Positions 1-6,906 of a stretch of DNA of 9,929 bases are shown here, one piece after another. The position numbers and the translations under genes are program-made. The stretch lies in NCBI GenBank assembly GCA_003096235.1, contig PIXT01000022.1, forward strand, positions 1 to 9,929. The letters are read 5' to 3'. Under the pieces are notes generated by a model. The model worked only from the letters and a program-made list of their open reading frames with translations, made no database searches and was not told the DNA's origin. This stretch comes from Candidatus Bathyarchaeum sp. (GTDB lineage: Archaea; Thermoproteota; Bathyarchaeia; Bathyarchaeales; Bathyarchaeaceae). Numbering within the stretch: position 1 is the stretch's first letter; every line of letters starts with the position of its first letter.

Positions 1-882
1 GACGACATCAAAGTAACAGGCTTTGTCGTCCACGAACTATGCAAAAACCCGTTCCACTGGGCATCCACCCGAACACTAGACCAGTGGCTCAAAGACGAGG
101 ACATACCCGGAATCTACGGAATAGACACCCGAAAACTCACAAAAAAACTCCGAGTAAAAGGAGTCCTGCTAGGAATCCTAAAAGTGTGCGAGGCAAACGA
201 AGAACCTGACATACCAAAACTCTTGAAAGAGGCACAAAATGTTCAGGACCCCAACTTCACAGACCTCGCAAAACAGGTAACAGTACAGCAGCCCATCCAA
301 TACACTGTCGGAGGAAAAAAAACCGCAGTTCTGATTGACTGCGGAGTCAAATACGGCATTATAAGAAACCTTCTACGAAGAGGCTTTGATGTTGTGCGGG
401 TCCCTTACGACTTTTCGGCAGAACAGATTCTAGACTACAAACCAGACGGCGTGATGATAAGTAACGGTCCAGGAGACCCTAAACTGTGCGTGAAAACAAT
501 CAAAACCGTCAGGGAACTGGTGGATAATGATATGCCGACGATGGGTGTGTGTCTTGGAACCCAGATATTAGCCTTGGCGTTAGGCGGCGACACCTACAAG
601 CTCAAGTATGGTCACCGTTCACAGAATCAGCCTGCTCTAGATTTGGAGACTGGAAGGTGCTACATTACTACCCAGAATCATGGTTACACTGTAAAACGGG
701 ACTCCATAGCGCATACAGGTTTAGAGGAATGGTTCATGAACGCTAACGACAAAACAGTTGAAGGCGTAAAACACAAAACCAAACCCGCCTTTGCATTGCA
801 GTGGCACCCAGAAGCATCGCCTGGACCATACGACACAGAGTTCCTGTTTGACAGATTCAAAAAATTGGCGGAGGCAAAATAA
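1..882 (+). CDS. carA: Carbamoyl-phosphate synthase small (glutamine amidotransferase) subunit, 5'-truncated by window edge
   Basis: This subunit hydrolyses glutamine and passes ammonia to CarB for carbamoyl phosphate synthesis (pyrimidine and arginine pathways). Frame 1 is open from base 1 to the TAA at 880-882, giving 293 residues; about 70-80 N-terminal residues are missing compared with the usual 360-380. The visible N-terminal part holds the CarA-specific stretch GIYGIDTRKLTKKLR (about residues 39-53). The C-terminal class I glutamine amidotransferase domain shows the oxyanion-loop motif SNGPGDP, the nucleophile elbow GVCLGTQ with catalytic Cys at 550-552, and WHPEASPGP with catalytic His at 805-807 and Glu at 811-813. 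The triad is intact. The elbow has Thr where E. coli has His (CLGHQ). GTG at 184 opens a shorter ORF but is internal to the domain and is not the start. The stop codon abuts the carB start, so the two are cotranscribed. Confidence 0.96.
   Translation, partial: DDIKVTGFVVHELCKNPFHWASTRTLDQWLKDEDIPGIYGIDTRKLTKKLRVKGVLLGILKVCEANEEPDIPKLLKEAQNVQDPNFTDLAKQVTVQQPIQYTVGGKKTAVLIDCGVKYGIIRNLLRRGFDVVRVPYDFSAEQILDYKPDGVMISNGPGDPKLCVKTIKTVRELVDNDMPTMGVCLGTQILALALGGDTYKLKYGHRSQNQPALDLETGRCYITTQNHGYTVKRDSIAHTGLEEWFMNANDKTVEGVKHKTKPAFALQWHPEASPGPYDTEFLFDRFKKLAEAK
870..874 (+). promoter_or_regulatory. Shine-Dalgarno site for carB (GGAGG)
   Basis: GGAGG lies inside the last codons of carA, 8 nt before the GTG at 883. 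It fixes the GTG as the carB start and suggests translational coupling, because the carA TAA directly precedes that GTG. Confidence 0.7.
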
Positions 883-3800
883 GTGCCCAAGTTTGAGTGG
901 ATCAAAAAAGTTCTAGTCTTGGGCAGCGGCGCCATCAAAATCGGGGAAGCCGCGGAATTTGATTACTCTGGAAGCCAGTGCCTAAAGGCTCTTCGTGAAG
1001 AAGGAATAGAAACAGTTCTAGTTAATCCTAACATAGCCACAATCCAAACTGACCCAAGGTTGGCAGGAAAAGTCTACCTCTTGCCCGTAACGCCAGAGTT
1101 CGTTGAAGAGGTCATCGCAAAAGAGCGCCCAGATGCAATTATGTTGAGCTTTGGGGGACAAACCGCCCTAAACTGCGGAGTTCAACTTGCCCAGAAGGGC
1201 ATTCTTGACAAATATGGCGTTAAGGTTTTGGGAACCCCTGTTCAGACCATAGAAGACACTGAAGACAGGGAACTATTTAGGCAGTCTATGCTGAAGGCTG
1301 ATGTTTCGATTGCCAAAAGCAAATCTGCCAGCACTCTAGAAGATGCCGTTACTGTGGGTAAGGAAATCGGTTATCCTGTTATCATCCGTGTTGCTTATAC
1401 CTTGGGCGGTAAAGGCTCAGGCGTAGCCCACAACGAGGCAGAACTAAAAGATATTGTCAGCCGCGCTTTAGGTCAAAGCATAATCTCTCAGGTGCTTATT
1501 GAGGAGTATTTGGGGCACTGGAAAGAGGTCGAGTATGAGGTTATGCGCGATTATGATGATAACTGCATAATTGTCTGTAACATGGAAAACTTTGATCCAA
1601 TGGGCGTACACACAGGTGACTCAATAGTAGTTGCGCCCAGTCAGACACTCTCAAACAGGGAGTATCACATTCTTCGTTCGGCATCAATAAAAGCGATACG
1701 AAGCCTAGGCGTAGTTGGCGAATGCAACATCCAGTGGGCACTAGACAACAAATCAGAGGAAATCCGAGCAATAGAAGTCAACGCCCGTTTATCAAGAAGT
1801 TCAGCGTTGGCAAGCAAAGCAACAGGCTACCCCATTGCATACATAGCAGCTAAACTGTGCATCGGATATACACTGCCTGAGCTGCAAAACAAGGTAACTC
1901 ACGTAACTACTGCCTGCTTTGAACCTGCCCTCGATTATCTTGTAGTTAAGTATCCTCGCTGGGACCTGCAGAAATTCAAGAATGTTGACCGCCATATTGG
2001 TCCTCAGATGAAGTCTGTGGGCGAGGTTATGGGCATTGGACGATGCTTTGAGGAGGCTTTGCAGAAGGCTGTTCGAATGCTGGATATTGGCAAGCTGGGG
2101 CTTGTATGTAACTCAGAGGAAGATGAGCCTGAACCGCTAGAGACAATAAAGGATGTTTTGGCTAACCCTAATGACCAGCGGCTCTACATGATCGTCAAGG
2201 CGCTAAAACAGGGCATGTCCATCACAGAAATTTATGATCTGAGTGGTGTTGACCCGTTCTTTTTGCACAAAATAAAAAACGTCATAGACATGCAAAACAA
2301 GCTGGACACAATCAGCAAACAAGACAGCGACTTCCTAGACACCATCCGTGAAGCCAAGCGCATCGGCTTCTCTGACATGCAAATTGCCATATGCCGTGGC
2401 ACAGACGAGTTTACGATAAGAAACCTGCGCAAAGAGGCGAACATTGTTCCTGCGATTAAGCAGATTGACACTCTTGCCGCTGAGTGGCCAGCCAAAACCA
2501 ACTACTTGTATTTGACTTATGGCGGAGACGAAGACGACATCAAGTTTTCTTCGAGTAACAAGAAGGTTATCGTTCTGGGTGCAGGCGTTTTCAGGATTGG
2601 GTCTAGCGTAGAGTTTGACTGGTGTGGAGTTAACACTATTTGGGCGCTCAAAAAGAACGGCATCGAAGAGGCTATCATGGTTAACTATAACCCTGAAACG
2701 GTTTCTACAGACTATGACATGTCTGACAAGCTCTACTTTGAAGAGCTTACTTTGGAACGAATTTTGGACATTTACGACAAGGAACATCCTCTCGGCGTCA
2801 TAGCCAGCGTGGGCGGACAAATCCCCAACAACTTAGCGCTCAAATTATCCGAAGCAGGAGTAACCATTCTGGGCACATCCGGAGAAAGCATTGACAAAGC
2901 AGAAGACCGCACCAAGTTTAGTGCATTGCTTGACAAACTTGAGATTCCTCAACCCGAATGGAGAGACCTGTCAACAGCAAGAGACCTCAAAAAGTTCGCT
3001 TCAAAGGTCGGCTATCCGGTTCTTATTCGTCCCAGCTATGTGTTGTCGGGTTCGGCTATGCGGGTTGCCTACACTGAGGCTGAATTGGTGGATTATCTCA
3101 AGTTGGCTGCCAAAGTTTCAAAGGATCATCCTGCTGTTATCTCAAAGTTTATTGAGAACGCAAAAGAGGTTGAGGTTGACGGTGTTTATGACGGAGAAGA
3201 CAACATAATTGGTGCTATCGTTGAGCATGTTGAGAACGCTGGGGTTCACAGCGGCGACGCAACCATGGGGATTCCTGCGTTAACTCTGAGTAGCGACGTA
3301 TTACGGACTGTTCAAGATTACACTCACAAGATTGTTGAAGCTCTAGAAATCAGGGGTCCATACAACATCCAGTACCTCGTAAAGGATGGCTTAACATACG
3401 TTATCGAATGTAACTTGAGAGCTTCCAGAAGCATGCCTTACGTGAGCAAGACTCGCGGAGTAAACATGATGGAACTTGCTACCCTCGCGATGCTGGGCAA
3501 AAAATTCAAGGACTCTGGGTTCATTGATTTGCCCGAAATCAGCCATGTTGGAGTTAAAGTTCCACAGTTCAGTTTCATGCGATTAAGCGGAGCCGATCCA
3601 GTGTTGGGCGTTGAGATGCTAAGCACTGGTGAGGTAGCGTGCTTAGGAGAAAACTTCATAGATGCCCTGTCTAAGGCGTTGCAGTCTGCCGAATTCAAGA
3701 TGCCTCCTCAGGGCGGTTCGGTGTTGATTACTGTTGGCGGAAAAGAACTCAAAGAAAAAGTTGTGCCTCTTGGACGGGCTTTGAGGAATATGGGCTTCAA

Positions 3801-4158
3801 AATCTATGCGACCCATCATACTGCTGAGGCGTTGCGGGATGCTGGAGTAAACAGCATTTCAGTGTTACGTAAAGTAAGAGAGAAAGGACAAAAACCCAAC
3901 ATCGTTGATTACCTTCAGGAAGGCAAAATCGACTTGGTCATCAACATACCCATGCCCAACCATCTGGTAACCTTCTCTGAGGTGCTCGAAGACGAATACA
4001 CCATCCGACGGTTAGCCATCGAATTTAACATACCTGTTGTAACGAACCTGCAGTTGGCGACAGCCTTGACCAAAATCTTGGAACAACAAGAAGCAAACAA
4101 GTTTGACATCCGTTCCTTAAACGAGTACATGGACAGCTTGCCTCGCAAATTCTGGTAA
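883..4158 (+). CDS. carB: Carbamoyl-phosphate synthase large subunit
   Basis: This subunit makes carbamoyl phosphate from bicarbonate, ammonia delivered by CarA and two ATP. It has 1091 residues (family usually about 1050-1075), with a GTG start set by GGAGG 8 nt upstream. Two homologous synthetase halves are visible. The carboxyphosphate half (about 1-400) has an N-terminal VLGSGAIKIGEAAEFDYSG motif, SFGGQTALN (89-97), a Gly-rich ATP-grasp loop TLGGKGSG (173-180) and the metal/ATP region EVNARLSRSSALASK (298-312). An oligomerisation domain follows (about 400-555). The carbamate half (about 556-940) has VLGAGVFRIGSSVEFDW (564-580), SGSAMRVAY and ECNLRASRSMPYVSK (842-856). The end is an MGS-like allosteric domain (about 945-1070). 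Recalled alignment favours crenarchaeal CarB and eukaryotic CAD over E. coli: GECNIQWAL, WPAKTNYLYLTY and SGADPVLGVEM(L)STGEVA. No frameshift or missing key motif was seen. Confidence 0.97.
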   Translation: MPKFEWIKKVLVLGSGAIKIGEAAEFDYSGSQCLKALREEGIETVLVNPNIATIQTDPRLAGKVYLLPVTPEFVEEVIAKERPDAIMLSFGGQTALNCGVQLAQKGILDKYGVKVLGTPVQTIEDTEDRELFRQSMLKADVSIAKSKSASTLEDAVTVGKEIGYPVIIRVAYTLGGKGSGVAHNEAELKDIVSRALGQSIISQVLIEEYLGHWKEVEYEVMRDYDDNCIIVCNMENFDPMGVHTGDSIVVAPSQTLSNREYHILRSASIKAIRSLGVVGECNIQWALDNKSEEIRAIEVNARLSRSSALASKATGYPIAYIAAKLCIGYTLPELQNKVTHVTTACFEPALDYLVVKYPRWDLQKFKNVDRHIGPQMKSVGEVMGIGRCFEEALQKAVRMLDIGKLGLVCNSEEDEPEPLETIKDVLANPNDQRLYMIVKALKQGMSITEIYDLSGVDPFFLHKIKNVIDMQNKLDTISKQDSDFLDTIREAKRIGFSDMQIAICRGTDEFTIRNLRKEANIVPAIKQIDTLAAEWPAKTNYLYLTYGGDEDDIKFSSSNKKVIVLGAGVFRIGSSVEFDWCGVNTIWALKKNGIEEAIMVNYNPETVSTDYDMSDKLYFEELTLERILDIYDKEHPLGVIASVGGQIPNNLALKLSEAGVTILGTSGESIDKAEDRTKFSALLDKLEIPQPEWRDLSTARDLKKFASKVGYPVLIRPSYVLSGSAMRVAYTEAELVDYLKLAAKVSKDHPAVISKFIENAKEVEVDGVYDGEDNIIGAIVEHVENAGVHSGDATMGIPALTLSSDVLRTVQDYTHKIVEALEIRGPYNIQYLVKDGLTYVIECNLRASRSMPYVSKTRGVNMMELATLAMLGKKFKDSGFIDLPEISHVGVKVPQFSFMRLSGADPVLGVEMLSTGEVACLGENFIDALSKALQSAEFKMPPQGGSVLITVGGKELKEKVVPLGRALRNMGFKIYATHHTAEALRDAGVNSISVLRKVREKGQKPNIVDYLQEGKIDLVINIPMPNHLVTFSEVLEDEYTIRRLAIEFNIPVVTNLQLATALTKILEQQEANKFDIRSLNEYMDSLPRKFW

Positions 4159-4191
4159 CTAACCTAGAGCAGCGAGGATTACTTCCCTTTT
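4141..4191 (+). terminator. Hairpin plus T-rich tail ending carAB
   Basis: CCTCGC (4141-4146) pairs perfectly with GCGAGG (4172-4177). Inside it TCTGGT (4151-4156) pairs with ACC-AGA (4162-4168, one bulged T) around the loop AACTA. The carB TAA sits in the upper stem and loop (4156-4158). On the plus strand it is followed by ATTACTTCCCTTTT and then T-runs at 4203-4208 and 4232-4237, which overlap the Lys-rich tail codons of the convergent permease. A U-rich tract is the usual archaeal termination signal. The role as a carAB terminator is inferred; the pairing is seen directly. Confidence 0.45.
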
Positions 4192-5474
4192 CTTAAGCTG
4201 AATTTTTTGAACTTTAGTTTTGCAGTCAAGATTTTTTCTGTGCCAAAGAGTCTACCCGCCACGTAAAGAACTCCAACTGTGAATATTGCCATGTAGATGA
4301 TTCCGCCGATTGCTAAGGCGTAGTTTCCTGTGAATGCTACGTTTGCTGCCAGTAATGGGTGCGTGAATGGTATCGCAAGTAGTATTGTTGATAATGGGAA
4401 TGGCAATGCTGTGATGTCTGTGAACATTGTGAAGATCATCGGAAAGACCAGTAGTATCGTGAGTGGTCCTACTAGGGCTTGGGCGCCTCTTACGTCCTCG
4501 GCGAAGACAGACAACGAAATTGCTAATGCTAGGGCTGAGAGCAGTGCCATGAATAATGATAGTCCAAGAAGCCCGTATGATAGTGGTGTGGGTGCTAATC
4601 CAATGCTTGCCAAGTCTATTCCTGCTTCAGTTGGTATCATTCCAGTGAAAGAGTTAATGTAGTAAGTGAAGCCGATTAGATATGCTATTGCGCCGACAAT
4701 GGCAACAAGGATTGATCCAGTTAGTTTTCCAGCTAGGATTATGAAGCGGTTAATGGGTAATGTTAGAAGGGTTTCAAGGGTTTTCTCTTCTTTTTCTGAA
4801 GCTACGGCTGTTGCTGCAAGTTGCATTGCGAAGACAAGTAGCATCATTATTCCAACGGGCATCATAATGGACTGTGATAGTACCACGCCAAACAGGACTG
4901 TGGGGTTGACGTCTATGCCTTTTCCTTTGATTATGGATTTTTCAGCAATTTCTATAGGGTTCAGAAATGTTTCTGGGTCCTTGGATACGTCTTCGATTCT
5001 TTGGGTAACAAGATTGTTTTCGAACAAATTCACCAGTGTGCTGACTGTGGAGGAGCTTGAGATTTCTATTATGCCTCCGCCCCTGAATGGGGTATAAACT
5101 TCCAGTTTTGATGTTTTTCCCTCAGTTATGTTTTGGCTAAAGCCTAATGGGATGACTATGAGACCTGTGATGTTTGATTCCTGAACATGGCTGAATGCTT
5201 CAGTGAAATTAAGGTCGTTAACCAGAACAATTTTTGCGTTCCACTGTGTAAGGTTACTCATTAGTTTTTCAGCGGATGGTCCTTTGTCAAGGTTCATCAC
5301 TGCTACCGAAATTTCTTCAGTGCCTCCTTCTGCTGCTTCCATTGATGTTTGAATCGCAAAACCCATAATTGGGAACATTATGAGCGGAATAATTATCATT
5401 GGAAGCAAAATTTTGGGGTCTCTAACCAGCTCTTTTACTTCTTTTATTACAATGTTGAGTAATCCCTTAAACAA
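4179..5474 (-). CDS. ABC-2 type transporter permease (NatB/exporter-like)
   Basis: This is the membrane subunit of an ABC exporter, paired with the ATPase encoded just upstream. I chose TTG at 5474 (431 residues) because GGGGAGG (5490-5484) lies 9 nt before it and it leaves only an 8-nt overlap with the ATPase. The in-frame ATG at 5561 would add 29 residues and overlap the ATPase by 95 nt. The layout is typical of ABC-2 permeases: a short Arg/Lys-rich cytoplasmic start, one membrane segment (about 23-42), a large extracytoplasmic domain (about 43-195), then a cluster of five or six hydrophobic segments (about 199-225, 244-273, 301-325, 332-351, 360-378, 385-409). A cytoplasmic EKEEKTLETLLTLPI motif (about 227-241) follows the second segment, as in NatB-like proteins. 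The C-terminus is strongly basic. The substrate cannot be read from sequence; sodium, drug or peptide export are all possible. Confidence 0.88.
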   Translation of the reverse strand: MFKGLLNIVIKEVKELVRDPKILLPMIIIPLIMFPIMGFAIQTSMEAAEGGTEEISVAVMNLDKGPSAEKLMSNLTQWNAKIVLVNDLNFTEAFSHVQESNITGLIVIPLGFSQNITEGKTSKLEVYTPFRGGGIIEISSSSTVSTLVNLFENNLVTQRIEDVSKDPETFLNPIEIAEKSIIKGKGIDVNPTVLFGVVLSQSIMMPVGIMMLLVFAMQLAATAVASEKEEKTLETLLTLPINRFIILAGKLTGSILVAIVGAIAYLIGFTYYINSFTGMIPTEAGIDLASIGLAPTPLSYGLLGLSLFMALLSALALAISLSVFAEDVRGAQALVGPLTILLVFPMIFTMFTDITALPFPLSTILLAIPFTHPLLAANVAFTGNYALAIGGIIYMAIFTVGVLYVAGRLFGTEKILTAKLKFKKFSLRKGK

Positions 5475-6198
5475 AGCCAACAACCTCCCCAAACACTTCT
5501 TCAAGGTTAACCGCCTTGTATCTTGTTTTGAGTTCGGTCGGAGAGCCTTCAACGACGACATTGCCTTTGTTTATTATCGCTACCCTGTCACAAAGATATT
5601 CTACTTCCAGCATGTTGTGGCTAGAAAGAAGCACAGTTACATTATGCTCTTTCGCGTACCGTTTTATGGTTGTTCGAACATGAACAGAATGAAGCACATC
5701 CAAGCCGCTGTTTGGTTCATCCAAAATCGCCAGTTTAGGCTTTGTCATTAGCGCTCTCGCAACCAAAAGCCTACGTTTCATACCCTTGCTGTAGCCCTTC
5801 ACTTTGTCTTTTAGGCGCTCTTCTAATCCAGAAATTTCGGAAGCTGCATCAACCAAGTCGTTCACTGCAGCTTTGTTGTCCGCTCTGAAGCTTGCCATAA
5901 ACTTTAGGTACTCTAGACCTGAGAGGTTTTTGTATGCTCCTGCCTCTTCGGGAAGATAGCTGATGAGGTTACGGACTTCTGAGGCTTCATTGACTACGTC
6001 GTGACCAAAAACAGTTATTGTGCCTGACGTAGGCAACAGAAGTGTTGATGTGATTCTGAGGGCAGTTGTTTTTCCTGCTCCGTTGAGACCGATTAACCCA
6101 AAAATTTCGCCCTTCTCTATCTTGAAGTTTAATCCGTCAAGGGCTCTAACTGACCCAAAATCTTTTACAACATTCTTTGCTTCAACCGCAGCGTTCAC
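5467..6198 (-). CDS. ABC transporter ATP-binding protein (ABC-2 exporter type)
   Basis: This is the cytoplasmic ATPase that powers the downstream permease. It has 243 residues from the GTG at 6198, which is preceded at 7 nt by GGGGGA (6211-6206). An alternative TTG at 6213 adds five residues but has no SD-like site upstream. All nucleotide-binding motifs are present: Walker A GLNGAGKTT (37-45), YLPEE at the Q-loop (about 81-85, Glu replacing Gln as often seen in NatA-like ATPases), signature YSKGM (136-140, a variant of LSGGQ), Walker B LAILDEP (156-162), D-loop SGLD (164-167) and switch His in SSH (His194). The C-terminal region NLEEVF is typical of ABC-2 partners. The gene lies 13-28 nt after the HTH-CBS gene and overlaps the permease by 8 nt, so the three genes form one operon. 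Confidence 0.94.
   Translation of the reverse strand: MNAAVEAKNVVKDFGSVRALDGLNFKIEKGEIFGLIGLNGAGKTTALRITSTLLLPTSGTITVFGHDVVNEASEVRNLISYLPEEAGAYKNLSGLEYLKFMASFRADNKAAVNDLVDAASEISGLEERLKDKVKGYSKGMKRRLLVARALMTKPKLAILDEPNSGLDVLHSVHVRTTIKRYAKEHNVTVLLSSHNMLEVEYLCDRVAIINKGNVVVEGSPTELKTRYKAVNLEEVFGEVVGFV
5484..5490 (-). promoter_or_regulatory. Shine-Dalgarno site for the ABC-2 permease
   Basis: GGGGAGG on the minus strand, inside the end of the ATPase gene, lies 9 nt before TTG at 5474. It decides for a TTG start with an 8-nt gene overlap. TTGs at 5483 and 5480 are too close to the site. Confidence 0.55.
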
Positions 6199-6226
6199 AG
6201 AAAAGTCCCCCAATGTTTTGGTAGCA

Positions 6227-6784
6227 TTACAGAAGCATCTTCAATAAATCTGCTTTGGTGACGATGCCCACAACCTTTCCTTTTGTTGAAATCAAAACTG
6301 CGGGATAAACTTGAAGCAGACTTGAGATCAGCGGCAACGGGGCGTCCTCTCCCACTTGAGGAAACGCCTCTTCCATAACTTTATCCACAGAAAGTTTTGA
6401 TACCTGATTTAGGTCTTTGCCCGCTGAAACTTTTCCTATAATCGTCTTTTCCGAGATGCTTCCAACAGCATGTTCGCCGTCAAATACTGGAAGCTGAGAA
6501 TAACCATAATCCGCCATGGTCTGAACTGCCTTTGAGACAGGGGCACTTTTTTGAATTCCTATAACCTTGCTGTGTAGGACCTGTTCGGCTCGAACTTCTG
6601 TTTCTGTTTGCAGCTTTTCTAATGCATCAAAGATGGCTTTGACCTTAGTGTAGGAGGGGTCGATTTTTTGTGATTCCAGTTTTGCAATCAGGGACTGGCT
6701 TACTCCCGCTAGTCTTGCGAGTTTTTGTTGTGTTAGTCCCATGATTCTTCGTTTCTTGGTGACTTCGTCGATGGACGGTAACAT
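6227..6784 (-). CDS. XRE-family HTH transcriptional regulator with C-terminal CBS domain pair
   Basis: This is a predicted DNA-binding regulator whose CBS pair probably binds an adenosyl ligand. It has 185 residues starting at ATG 6784. Residues 5-60 form a Cro/cI-type HTH: LTQQKLARLAGVSQSLIAKLE is the helix-turn-helix core. CBS1 spans about 67-120 (YSQLPVFDGEHAVGSISEK) and CBS2 about 133-185 (AVLISTKGKVVGIVTKADLL), both with the usual strand-helix ends. HTH-CBS proteins of this size are common in archaea. There is no SD before the ATG, and a TATA-like element 28 nt upstream suggests a leaderless transcript. The gene leads the minus-strand operon with the ABC exporter and is divergent from the homocysteine operon. 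Control of either one, or of itself, is inference. The ligand (SAM, MTA, AMP or ATP) is not readable from sequence. Confidence 0.92.
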   Translation of the reverse strand: MLPSIDEVTKKRRIMGLTQQKLARLAGVSQSLIAKLESQKIDPSYTKVKAIFDALEKLQTETEVRAEQVLHSKVIGIQKSAPVSKAVQTMADYGYSQLPVFDGEHAVGSISEKTIIGKVSAGKDLNQVSKLSVDKVMEEAFPQVGEDAPLPLISSLLQVYPAVLISTKGKVVGIVTKADLLKMLL

Positions 6785-6806
6785 GTCATGAATTTTGTCT
6801 GCTCGG

Positions 6807-6814
6807 TTTATATT
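6807..6814 (-). promoter_or_regulatory. TATA-like box for the HTH-CBS/ABC operon
   Basis: The minus strand reads AATATAAA, preceded by purine-rich AAAAAG as a possible BRE. Its centre is about 26-27 nt from the ATG at 6784, the distance expected for an archaeal TATA box driving a leaderless mRNA. It overlaps the left arm of the inverted repeat at 6810-6827. Confidence 0.5.
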
Positions 6815-6827
6815 CTTTTTGGAATAT
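6810..6827. repeat. Inverted repeat ATATTC-N6-GAATAT, candidate operator
   Basis: ATATTC (6810-6815) and GAATAT (6822-6827) are perfect 6-bp arms around TTTTTG. The repeat overlaps the TATA-like box of the HTH-CBS operon, as an autorepressor site would. The symmetry is seen; operator function is inferred. Confidence 0.4.
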
Positions 6828-6845
6828 TTTTTTCAGTAAAATATT
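6823..6845. repeat. Inverted repeat AATATTTT-N7-AAAATATT, candidate operator
   Basis: The arms AATATTTT (6823-6830) and AAAATATT (6838-6845) are perfect 8-bp complements around TTTCAGT. The left arm shares five bases with the right arm of the neighbouring repeat (6810-6827). It lies between the two divergent genes, next to a possible plus-strand TATA element. The AT-rich composition makes chance symmetry possible. Confidence 0.4.
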
Positions 6846-6897
6846 AAAATGGTAATGACCCTTGCTATGTTTTATACCCTAAACGAGGATATAGGAG
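6841..6897 (+). promoter_or_regulatory. Promoter region and Shine-Dalgarno site of the homocysteine operon
   Basis: Two TATA-like candidates are present: ATATTAAA (6841-6848) and TTTATACC (6871-6878). AGGAG at 6893-6897 lies 9 nt before the ATG at 6907. If that SD is used, transcription must start upstream of it, which favours the first element (predicted start near 6870). The second would give a nearly leaderless mRNA lacking the SD. Sequence alone does not settle which is used. Confidence 0.4.
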
Positions 6898-6906
6898 ACT
6901 AAGAAA

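Noticed and set aside
184..882. A shorter gene starting at GTG 184
   Set aside because: The same frame is open to base 1 and encodes CarA-specific residues upstream, so GTG 184 is an internal Val codon of a truncated carA.
2335..2820. 161-codon minus-strand ORF inside carB
   Set aside because: It lies antisense to the fully conserved second half of carB and has no recognisable domain; it is a shadow frame.
4666..5097. 143-codon plus-strand ORF inside the permease gene
   Set aside because: It is antisense to conserved permease sequence with no family resemblance; the neighbouring plus-strand ORFs at 4330-4662 and 5380-5751 fail for the same reason.
5475..5561. N-terminal extension of the permease from ATG 5561
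   Set aside because: It would overlap the ATPase by 95 nt. The extension is not typical of the family, and a strong SD sits before TTG 5474.
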